From an uncultured Collinsella sp. (lineage in GTDB: Bacteria; Actinomycetota; Coriobacteriia; Coriobacteriales; Coriobacteriaceae): 12,487 nucleotides of DNA. The stretch's first letter is position 1, and every line of letters starts with the position of its first letter. Below, piece by piece: positions 1 through 5,624 of this stretch. The notes below the pieces were generated by a model that saw only the letters and a program-made list of their open reading frames with translations, was not told the DNA's origin and ran no database searches. Where the stretch lies: NCBI GenBank assembly GCA_900757385.1, contig CAAENO010000175.1, positions 1-12,487 on the forward strand, in the 5' to 3' direction. The position numbers and the translations under genes were made by a program.

Positions 1-108
1 CGCAACCGCGATCGCGAGCGCCCCATCTTTCGCTATGATGTCGGCCTCGATGCCAACGAGTACAAGCCCGTAAGCCGTGACCAAATCCTAGGCTTCTTTG
101 GACTGTAG
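1..108 (+). CDS. C-terminal end of an unidentified protein (partial)
   Basis: The first 35 codons in frame 1 are open and end with TAG at 106-108. The product tail reads RNRDRERPIFRYDVGLDANE and continues to a C-terminus of ILGFFGL. The start lies outside the window. I do not recognise a family from so short a tail; it is soluble-looking and charged, with no membrane segment. A strong hairpin with a short T run follows 20 bases after the stop, which supports this being a real gene end. Confidence 0.6.
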   Translation, partial: RNRDRERPIFRYDVGLDANEYKPVSRDQILGFFGL

Positions 109-127
109 CTGTAAGTGCAGGTAGAAT
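98..127 (+). promoter_or_regulatory. Possible promoter for the antiterminator gene
   Basis: TAGAAT at 122-127 matches a -10 box in five of six positions. TTGGAC at 98-103, 18 bases upstream, is a weak -35. Transcription would start around 134, inside the hairpin at 129-161, so the hairpin would be in the leader. Low confidence because the -35 is poor and overlaps the preceding stop codon. Confidence 0.3.
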
Positions 128-128
128 G

Positions 129-164
129 AACGCGCCGCGCGGATGGTCTGTGCGGCGCGTTTCA
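129..164 (+). terminator. Hairpin terminator after the partial first gene
   Basis: A perfect 10-base-pair stem pairs AACGCGCCGC (129-138) with GCGGCGCGTT (152-161), with a 13-base loop, and TTT at 160-162. The T run is short, so termination may be partial. The hairpin sits just before the ribosome binding site of the antiterminator gene. Confidence 0.55.
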
Positions 165-181
165 GTAGGAGCGATGAATCC

Positions 182-1018
182 ATGAGGGCTATCCAGCGCA
201 TTAACCATAACGCTGCCATCTGCGAAGACGGCGCGGGGCGTCAGCTTATCGCGCGGGGTCGTGGTATCGGCTTTGGCGATATGCCGCATGAGGTCGACCT
301 GGATGTCATCACGCGTACCTTTTACGGCATTGATTCAAAGTACCTGGCGTTTATCGATGAGGTCGATCCCGAGGTGCTGGAGTTTTCTGCTCAGCTGGCC
401 GATATCGCGACCGGACAGCTTTCGTACGAATTGAGTCCTAACCTTCCCATTACATTGGCAGACCATATTCAGTTTGCCATTAAGCGTGCCCGCGAACACA
501 TGGTGGTGTCGTTGCCGCTTGAGCGCGATCTTGAGCAGCTGCATCCCATCGAATACCGCTTGGGCGAGCTGGCTGTTCGCGGTATCCAGAAGAGCTTTCA
601 TGTGCGCATGCCCCGAAGCGAGGCCGCGGGCATTGCCATGTCGATTGTCAACGCATCGGTTAAGCCGAGCGAGCGGCGCGTGCTTGCCGAGCAGCACGAG
701 GAGCGACTGCTCGATATGACGGTCGCGATTATTCAAGAAGAGTTGGGTGTGACGGTCGATCGCTCGTCGTTCGCCTTTGCCCGCTTTGCCACTCATGTGC
801 GCTATCTGCTCGACCGCGTGGCAAAGAAAGAGCCGATCGATACCGAGAACTCCGGTCTTTACGACGTGCTCGTGGAGCAGTATCCGGCGGCATCGCGTTG
901 CGCTCACCGTGTCGACGATCTGATTCAAGAGACCTTTGGCGAGCCATTGGCCCAAGAGGAGCTCGTCTATCTGATCATGCATGTGAATCGCGTGACTTCT
1001 GTCCACTCGGATAAATAG
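182..1018 (+). CDS. BglG/LicT-family transcriptional antiterminator (CAT-RBD + two PRDs)
   Basis: This 278-residue protein has the BglG/LicT/SacY layout: an N-terminal RNA-binding domain (about 1-55, with RINHNAAICEDGAG and RGRGIGFGD), PRD1 (about 65-165) and PRD2 (about 175-275). Family members bind a RAT hairpin in the leader of a sugar operon and prevent termination. Their activity is set by phosphorylation of PRD histidines by PTS proteins. Visible histidines are H95 (LADHIQF) in PRD1, and H205 (FATHVRYLL) and H267 (YLIMHVNR) in PRD2. The second PRD1 histidine is absent: the motif reads GIAMSIVNA, with S154 where LicT and BglG have His. I chose the ATG at 182 because AGGAG lies at 167-171 and the RNA-binding domain begins at once; an in-frame ATG at 143 lies inside the preceding hairpin. 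The next gene is an EIIBC permease with a matching RAT in its leader. Confidence 0.93.
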   Translation: MRAIQRINHNAAICEDGAGRQLIARGRGIGFGDMPHEVDLDVITRTFYGIDSKYLAFIDEVDPEVLEFSAQLADIATGQLSYELSPNLPITLADHIQFAIKRAREHMVVSLPLERDLEQLHPIEYRLGELAVRGIQKSFHVRMPRSEAAGIAMSIVNASVKPSERRVLAEQHEERLLDMTVAIIQEELGVTVDRSSFAFARFATHVRYLLDRVAKKEPIDTENSGLYDVLVEQYPAASRCAHRVDDLIQETFGEPLAQEELVYLIMHVNRVTSVHSDK

Positions 1019-1044
1019 GCTCTCTGGTATTTCCTTTCCGTCAT

Positions 1045-1066
1045 GGCGACCGTTCGCGGGTCGTTT
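1045..1066 (+). terminator. Weak hairpin after the antiterminator gene
   Basis: CGACC (1047-1051) pairs with GGTCG (1059-1063) around a 7-base loop, followed by TTT at 1064-1066. It lies about 28 bases after the stop codon. The stem is short and the T run minimal, so it may only partly terminate. Confidence 0.35.
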
Positions 1067-1113
1067 GCTATCGTTCGTCGGTAATCTGAGCCGCAACGAA
1101 CGCATCTGCCGCA

Positions 1114-1119
1114 TATACT
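1114..1119 (+). promoter_or_regulatory. Likely -10 box for the PTS operon
   Basis: TATACT matches the -10 consensus in five of six bases. A start about 7 bases downstream would put the RNA 5' end near 1126, just before the RAT-like sequence that begins at 1131, as in known antiterminator-controlled leaders. No good -35 lies 16-18 bases upstream (the sequence there is around CCGCAA), so the promoter may be weak or need an activator. Confidence 0.5.
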
Positions 1120-1130
1120 CGCCGTGTGTT

Positions 1131-1167
1131 GGGTGTTACTCACGGCGCAGCTCCGAGAGGCACTACC
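1131..1167 (+). promoter_or_regulatory. Ribonucleic antiterminator (RAT)-like RNA element
   Basis: The 5' half GGGTGTTACTC (1131-1141) and 3' half GAGGCACTACC (1157-1167) resemble the LicT/SacY/BglG RAT pattern (GGATTGTTACTG, loop, CAGGCAAAACC). The G-to-C change at 1141 is compensated by C-to-G at 1157. The apical stem pairs CTC (1139-1141) with GAG (1157-1159), then, across an A-A mismatch, CGG (1143-1145) with CCG (1153-1155). This makes the apical hairpin longer than in LicT RATs. Its 3' half is also used by the overlapping terminator, so the two folds exclude each other. The likely ligand is the antiterminator encoded at 182-1018. Confidence 0.72.
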
Positions 1168-1219
1168 GATTCTGCCGAGGCCATAATTGGGTCTCTGTCG
1201 GTTGTGCGCGGGGCTTTTT
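1149..1219 (+). terminator. Conditional terminator in the PTS leader
   Basis: A long hairpin can form in stacked segments: AGCTCCG (1149-1155) with CGGGGCT (1209-1215); GGCAC (1160-1164, last base unpaired) with GTGC (1204-1207); ACCGA (1165-1169) with TCGGT (1198-1202); and GAGGCC (1177-1182) with GGTCTC (1190-1195). It ends in a T run at 1215-1219. It shares bases 1149-1167 with the RAT-like element, so binding of the antiterminator to the RAT fold would break this terminator. Between it and the permease start (1220-1357) there is one more small hairpin, GCCGTG (1313-1318) with CACGGC (1325-1330), and nothing I read as coding. Confidence 0.7.
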
Positions 1220-1357
1220 CATGTCGATCCACCCGGGAATCACATGCAAATCAATCTCTTGCCAACTGATGTCGCGCGCTGCGCAGGCGCGAGCGGAATT
1301 GTGCGTCTTGGTGCCGTGAAGTCCCACGGCCTTTAGTTGGAAGAGAAGGGATTCGAC

Positions 1358-2806
1358 ATGGCTGTCGATAACAAGAAGATTGCCGAGGACGTGCTTGCTG
1401 CCGTCGGCGGCGCCTCCAATGTGACGAACGCGACGCACTGCATGACCCGCCTGCGTCTGAACCTCAAGGATCAGTCCATTCCCAATGACGATGAAGTAAA
1501 GAAGATCAAGGGCGTGCTGGGTGCACAGTGGTCTGGCGGCCAGTATCAGGTCATCATTGGCCAGAACGTGCCGAAGGTCTATGACGCCGCCATTGCGCTG
1601 GGCGTCAAGGGCGAAGGCTCCATTGACGAGAACCTCGATGACGGCATCAAGGAGCCACTGACGGTCAAGACTGCAGGCAAGAAGGCCCTTAACTACCTGT
1701 CCAAGACAATGTGCATGACGATCCCCATTATCATGGGCGCCGCCATGTTCCGCACACTTGCCGTACTTTGCGGCGACGGCATGCTCGGTATCTGGTCTGC
1801 TGATTCCGACATCTACAACTTCTTCTACAACTGGATTTACAACGCAGGCTATTATTTCCTCCCTGTTTATCTGGGTTGGGCTGCCGCAAAGCAGCTCGGC
1901 TGCAGCCAGCCGCTCGGCATGATGCTCGGCGGCGTGCTCATTGCCCCTGAGTTCATGACGCTGGTCAACGCTGCGGCGGATTCGGGTGCTACGACCACGA
2001 TGGTTTACGGCGTGCTCCCGGCTCAGCTGAACAACTATTCTGCGACCGTGCTCCCCATGCTGCTGTCTATGCCGGTGCTGATGGTCGTCGAGAAGTTCAT
2101 GAAGAAGATCATCCCCGACATGCTCTCCACGGTGTTTGTGCCCGTGTGCACCATGGCTGTGATGACCCCCGTTTCCCTGTGCGCCCTAGCTCCGATTGGT
2201 TCCATTCTGGGCGACCTGGTCGGCAACTTTATGTTCGGCCTCGGAAACGCTGGCGGCATCGTCACGATCCTCTCCCTCGTCGCCATTGCTGCGCTTTGGG
2301 AGTTCCTGGTTATGACCGGTATGCACCAGGTTCTGATTGCCCTCGGCATTGTGCAGGTGCTCACCTCAGGGTCTGACTCCTGCGTTATGGTCGCGGGTGC
2401 TATCGCTCAGTTCGCCACGTGGGGCATGGCCTTCGGTGCCTTCCTGCGCCTTAAGGAGGTCGACGAAAAGGGCGCTATGCTTGGTTTCTCGCTCTCCGGC
2501 ATTGTCGGTGGCGTGACGGAGCCCGCGCTGTATGGCTGCGGCTTTAAGTATACTCGCTGCCTGGGTGCCATGGTCGCGGGCGGCGCTATCGGCGGCCTGA
2601 TCGCGGCTCTCACTAATGTGACCACGTATGTTTTGGGCGCAACTAATATCCTTGGTATTACAGGTTATGTTGCAGGCGGAACTGCTAATCTCGTATGGGG
2701 CTGCGTTGCATCGGGCACTGCATTTGTTGCCGCCGCTGCCATCGCCTACTTCTTTGGCTTTACCAAGGAGCAGCTCGACGAAGACGCTGCTGCCGCCAAA
2801 GCCTAA
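1358..2806 (+). CDS. PTS permease EIIBC, glucose/beta-glucoside superfamily
   Basis: The 482-residue protein takes up a sugar and phosphorylates it during transport. The EIIB domain spans about 5-85 and has the phosphocysteine motif NATHCMTRLRL with C28. The multi-spanning EIIC domain covers about 105-470 and carries the family motifs GMHQVLIALG (H323) and GGVTEPALYG (384-393). The protein stops after the last membrane segment with an Asp/Ala-rich tail; the roughly 160-residue EIIA domain found in BglF-type permeases is missing, so EIIA must come from another gene. The ATG at 1358 is preferred because GAGAAGGG lies at 1343-1350; an upstream in-frame TTG at 1337 would overlap this site. The upstream antiterminator and RAT-like leader predict induction by its own substrate. 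The substrate cannot be read from the sequence; beta-glucosides, chitobiose or N-acetylated sugars are candidates given the deacetylase downstream. Confidence 0.93.
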   Translation: MAVDNKKIAEDVLAAVGGASNVTNATHCMTRLRLNLKDQSIPNDDEVKKIKGVLGAQWSGGQYQVIIGQNVPKVYDAAIALGVKGEGSIDENLDDGIKEPLTVKTAGKKALNYLSKTMCMTIPIIMGAAMFRTLAVLCGDGMLGIWSADSDIYNFFYNWIYNAGYYFLPVYLGWAAAKQLGCSQPLGMMLGGVLIAPEFMTLVNAAADSGATTTMVYGVLPAQLNNYSATVLPMLLSMPVLMVVEKFMKKIIPDMLSTVFVPVCTMAVMTPVSLCALAPIGSILGDLVGNFMFGLGNAGGIVTILSLVAIAALWEFLVMTGMHQVLIALGIVQVLTSGSDSCVMVAGAIAQFATWGMAFGAFLRLKEVDEKGAMLGFSLSGIVGGVTEPALYGCGFKYTRCLGAMVAGGAIGGLIAALTNVTTYVLGATNILGITGYVAGGTANLVWGCVASGTAFVAAAAIAYFFGFTKEQLDEDAAAAKA

Positions 2807-2833
2807 AGCATCCGTTCGGTAGGACAATTATCT

Positions 2834-2865
2834 GGGGCACTTGGCTGCGCTTCAAGTGTCCCTTT
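2834..2865 (+). terminator. Intercistronic hairpin between permease and deacetylase
   Basis: GGGGCACTTG (2834-2843) pairs with CAAGTGTCCC (2853-2862), ten pairs including one G-U, around a 9-base loop, followed by TTT. It lies 27 bases after the permease stop and 18 bases before the deacetylase start. With so few Ts it is more likely a partial terminator or RNA-stability hairpin that lowers deacetylase expression relative to the permease. Confidence 0.55.
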
Positions 2866-2883
2866 CCGTAGATGGGGGTCAAT

Positions 2884-3648
2884 ATGAAGCAATTGCTCAT
2901 TCGTGCCGACGATATCGGTTATTCGTATGCCGTTAACCTGGGGATTGCCCGCAGTATCAATGAGGGCCTGGTGCGCTCGGCGGGACTTATGCCCAATATG
3001 CCCGAGGCCGAGCGTGGCTGGTCGCTCGTGGCGGATGTCGGCATTGCGGTGGGTCAGCACACCAACGTGTGCCTGGGCAAGCCGTGTGCCGACCCGGCGC
3101 TCATTCCGAGCATGCTCAACGAGAACGGCGAGTTCCATAGCAGCCGTACCTTCCGCGATCATTTTAAGCGCGGCGAGGAGTTGATAGACTTCGACGAGGC
3201 CTGCATCGAGATCCGCGCGCAGCATGACCGCTTTGTCGAGATCGTGGGCCGCGAGCCCGATTACTTTGAGGCCCATGCCGTCATGAGCAAAAACCTTAAC
3301 CGGGCGATCTCGGCGGTTGCTCAGGAGCTGGGCCTTAAGGAGCAAAAGGCGAGCTTCGACCCCGCGGCTGTGGTGCATTGCGGAGATACTGATCTGCGCA
3401 TGGTGATGCGCTCGATGGAGCCGGGCTACGAGCCCAAAGAGGCAATCATGCAGACGGTTCGCGAGATGGTGGACGGCGAGACGGTCGTCTTTGTGTGCCA
3501 TCCGGGCTATCTCGATCGTTTTATCCTGGAGAACAGCTCGCTCACTACCGACCGCACCAAGGAAGTCGATGCGCTGATCGACCCCGAGCTTCGCGCTTGG
3601 CTTGAGTCTCAATCCGATCTTCGCCTGATCGACTACCGCGACCTGTAA
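2884..3648 (+). CDS. ChbG/YdjC-family carbohydrate deacetylase
   Basis: This 254-residue protein begins MKQLLIRADDIGYSYAVNLG, the hallmark opening of the ChbG/YdjC family. These are metal-dependent deacetylases that remove acetyl groups from N-acetylated sugars such as chitooligosaccharides. Candidate metal ligands are D10 (ADD), H59 (GQHTN) and H131 (FEAHAVMSKN); H206 in VCHPGYLD matches the conserved late His motif. In well-known members the middle motif has several histidines (DGHQHVH type), whereas here only H131 remains. An in-frame ATG at 2872 exists, but the one at 2884 gives the family N-terminus and has GGGGG at 2874-2878. The gene follows a PTS permease, so it probably acts on the imported sugar or its phosphate, as ChbG does in the E. 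coli chitobiose operon. No phospho-glycosidase is present in the window. Confidence 0.85.
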   Translation: MKQLLIRADDIGYSYAVNLGIARSINEGLVRSAGLMPNMPEAERGWSLVADVGIAVGQHTNVCLGKPCADPALIPSMLNENGEFHSSRTFRDHFKRGEELIDFDEACIEIRAQHDRFVEIVGREPDYFEAHAVMSKNLNRAISAVAQELGLKEQKASFDPAAVVHCGDTDLRMVMRSMEPGYEPKEAIMQTVREMVDGETVVFVCHPGYLDRFILENSSLTTDRTKEVDALIDPELRAWLESQSDLRLIDYRDL

Positions 3649-3694
3649 GGACCCAAGCCACCACAAAGGGGATAGGCACCCTCGCGGTGGATCT

Positions 3695-3729
3695 GGCGCC
3701 GTTGCCATTATGGCTGCGGCGCCTTTTTT
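3695..3729 (+). terminator. Rho-independent terminator after the deacetylase gene
   Basis: GGCGCCG (3695-3701) pairs with CGGCGCC (3717-3723), with an inner GCC/GGC pairing (3704-3706 with 3712-3714), followed by six Ts at 3724-3729. It lies about 46 bases after the stop and ends the sugar-uptake block. Confidence 0.88.
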
Positions 3730-3757
3730 GTCCGCGTGGCGCGGTAGAGTGTAGAAG
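3728..3757 (+). promoter_or_regulatory. Possible promoter for the DUF2130 gene
   Basis: TTGTCC (3728-3733) and TAGAAG (3752-3757) are separated by 18 bases, and TAGAGT at 3745-3750 is an alternative -10. Both are imperfect. The gene follows a strong terminator, so a promoter somewhere in 3728-3770 is expected. Confidence 0.3.
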
Positions 3758-3787
3758 GTTGAAATTTGCGTCCATCGAGGAGCTGCC

Positions 3788-5545
3788 ATGAACGAGATCA
3801 AGTGCCCGCATTGCGGTGAAGTTTTTAAGGTCGATGCGTCCGGTTATGCGGATATCGTCAAGCAGGTGCGCGACGCCGAGTTCTCGCGCGACCTGGACGA
3901 GCGCGTGAAGGCTGTTCAGCGCGAGGGCGAGCAGGCGCTGGAGCTTGAGCGCTCGCGCTCGACGGCTGCTTTGCAAAAGGCGGAGTCTCAGCGCGACGCT
4001 CAGCTTGTCGAGCAGAAGAACGCTGCAGCCCAGCAGCTGGCGCAAGAACTCGCCAAGCGCGATGCGGAGCTTGCCGAGCTGCACGCCAAACTCGAGGGCG
4101 CTGCCGCGGAGCGCGAGAGCGCAAGCCAGCGCGCGGCGGTTGAGGCCCGTTCCGATGCTCAAAAGGAGAATGCCGAGCTTCAGCGCGAGATCGACAATTT
4201 ACGTGCGCAGTTGGAGCGCAAAGATGATGAAGCCAGGCTTGCCGAGGCGGCGGCACGCAATGCTGCTCAAAACGACCTGTCCGCGCGCGACGCTCAGATT
4301 GCCGAGCTGCAGGCCAGGATCGCCGCGGCGGACAAGGCCCAGGAGATGGCGCTTGCCGCCGCCGCGGCAGAGTCGCAGCGTGAGCTCGATGCCGCTCGCA
4401 GCGAGGCCGAGCGCGCGCTTACTGACTATCGCGCGAAGGTGCAAGAGAAGTTTTCCGCCGCAAAGGCTCAGTCCGAGCAAGAGGCCGAGGGCCTGCGTGC
4501 GAAGCTGCGCGAGCAGGAGCTGATGGCAAAAATGAGCCTGTCTGAGGCGGTCGCCGCGGCGGAGCGTGAGCGTGATGAGGCGCGTGCCAAACTGACGAGC
4601 GAGCTGGCAGTGCGCGATTCGCGCGAGGAACAGGCCAAGGCGGCACACGAGCTCGAGCTTGCGCAGGCCAAACGTGCGAGCGATGATCTGATTCGCTACA
4701 AGGATGAAGAGATCGAGCGCCTTAAGGATATGAAGGTTCGCCTGTCCACCAAGATGGTGGGCGAGTCGCTCGAGCAGCACTGCGAGACCGAGTTCAACCG
4801 TCTGCGCATGACGGCGTTTCCCAATGCGTACTTCGAGAAAGATAACGATGCGTCCGAGGGCACCAAGGGCGACTTCATTTTCCGCGAGTGCGACGCGAGC
4901 GGCAACGAGGTCATCTCAATTATGTTCGAGATGAAAAACGAGAATGACGAGACCGCGACCAAGCATAAAAACGAGGACTTCTTTAAGAAACTCGATCACG
5001 ATCGTCGCCAGAAAAGCTGTGAGTACGCGGTGCTCTGCACGCTGCTCGAGCCCGAGAGCGAGCTCTACAACGCGGGAATCGTGGACGTGAGCTATCGCTA
5101 CGAGAAGATGTATGTGATTCGCCCGCAGTTCTTCATTCCCATCATTACGCTGCTGCGCAATGCCGCCATGGGTTCGCTTCGCTATAAGCAGGAGCTGGCG
5201 GAGTACAAGCAGCAGAATATCGATGTCACGAACTTCGAAGCCAAGATGGAGAAGTTCAAGAACGATTTCGGCCGCAACTACGAGATCGCGAGCCGCAAGT
5301 TCCAAACGGCAATCGATGAGATCGACAAGACGATTAGCCATCTGCAGAAAACCAAGGAGGCGTTGCTGTCCTCCGAGAACAATCTGCGCCTTGCCAACAA
5401 GAAAGCCGACGATCTTACCATTCGCAAGCTCACGTGGGGCAACAAGACCATGAAAGCAGCGTTTGACGAGGCGCGCGGGGCCGCGGCAGAGACAAACGAT
5501 GAGCCAGCCGAGGCGGATTCGTATGAGGTCGAGGATGCCGAGTAA
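3788..5545 (+). CDS. DUF2130 protein: CxxC motif, long coiled coil, PD-(D/E)XK-like domain
   Basis: The 585-residue protein starts with a short putative zinc motif (IKCPHCGEVF, C6 and C9). An uninterrupted charged, Ala/Glu/Arg-rich coiled coil follows from about 25 to 315. The DUF2130 domain spans about 320-465: GESLEQHCETEF, then TKGDFIFREC and ISIMFEMKNE, then DFFKKLDHDRRQKSCEYAVL. D362 and the E381-x-K383 pair are arranged like a PD-(D/E)XK nuclease active site. A second helical stretch (about 463-540) and an acidic tail finish the protein. Function is not established for the family; a nuclease-like or DNA-associated structural role is inferred. The coiled coil looks longer than in the shorter family members I know. 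GAGGAG at 3777-3782 supports the start. It converges on the helicase gene with a shared terminator. Confidence 0.88.
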   Translation: MNEIKCPHCGEVFKVDASGYADIVKQVRDAEFSRDLDERVKAVQREGEQALELERSRSTAALQKAESQRDAQLVEQKNAAAQQLAQELAKRDAELAELHAKLEGAAAERESASQRAAVEARSDAQKENAELQREIDNLRAQLERKDDEARLAEAAARNAAQNDLSARDAQIAELQARIAAADKAQEMALAAAAAESQRELDAARSEAERALTDYRAKVQEKFSAAKAQSEQEAEGLRAKLREQELMAKMSLSEAVAAAERERDEARAKLTSELAVRDSREEQAKAAHELELAQAKRASDDLIRYKDEEIERLKDMKVRLSTKMVGESLEQHCETEFNRLRMTAFPNAYFEKDNDASEGTKGDFIFRECDASGNEVISIMFEMKNENDETATKHKNEDFFKKLDHDRRQKSCEYAVLCTLLEPESELYNAGIVDVSYRYEKMYVIRPQFFIPIITLLRNAAMGSLRYKQELAEYKQQNIDVTNFEAKMEKFKNDFGRNYEIASRKFQTAIDEIDKTISHLQKTKEALLSSENNLRLANKKADDLTIRKLTWGNKTMKAAFDEARGAAAETNDEPAEADSYEVEDAE

Positions 5546-5563
5546 GGCATAGCGGATAGTGCA

Positions 5564-5603
5564 AAAACGGGGCCGCTGGCGATAGTGCCAACGGCCCCGT
5601 TTT
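5564..5603. terminator. Bidirectional terminator between convergent genes
   Basis: Bases 5564-5575 (AAAACGGGGCCG) pair perfectly with 5592-5603 (CGGCCCCGTTTT), with an inner TGGC/GCCA stem (5577-5580 with 5587-5590). There are four Ts at 5600-5603 on the plus strand and five As at 5563-5567 that serve as the T run on the minus strand. It lies 18 bases after the DUF2130 stop and 21 bases past the helicase stop, so it serves both. Confidence 0.92.
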
Positions 5604-5624
5604 ATTCCGTTCCAGTATGTTTGG

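Noticed and set aside
1065..1319. An 84-codon plus-strand frame in the PTS leader, as a possible leader peptide
   Set aside because: It crosses the RAT-like element and the terminator, has no ribosome binding site, and its product is Cys/Arg-rich and family-less. Regulatory RNA explains the region better.
2803..3801. A 332-codon minus-strand frame over the deacetylase region
   Set aside because: It runs antisense to a clear ChbG-type gene and reads through its terminator; the product is His/Arg/Leu-rich with no domain.
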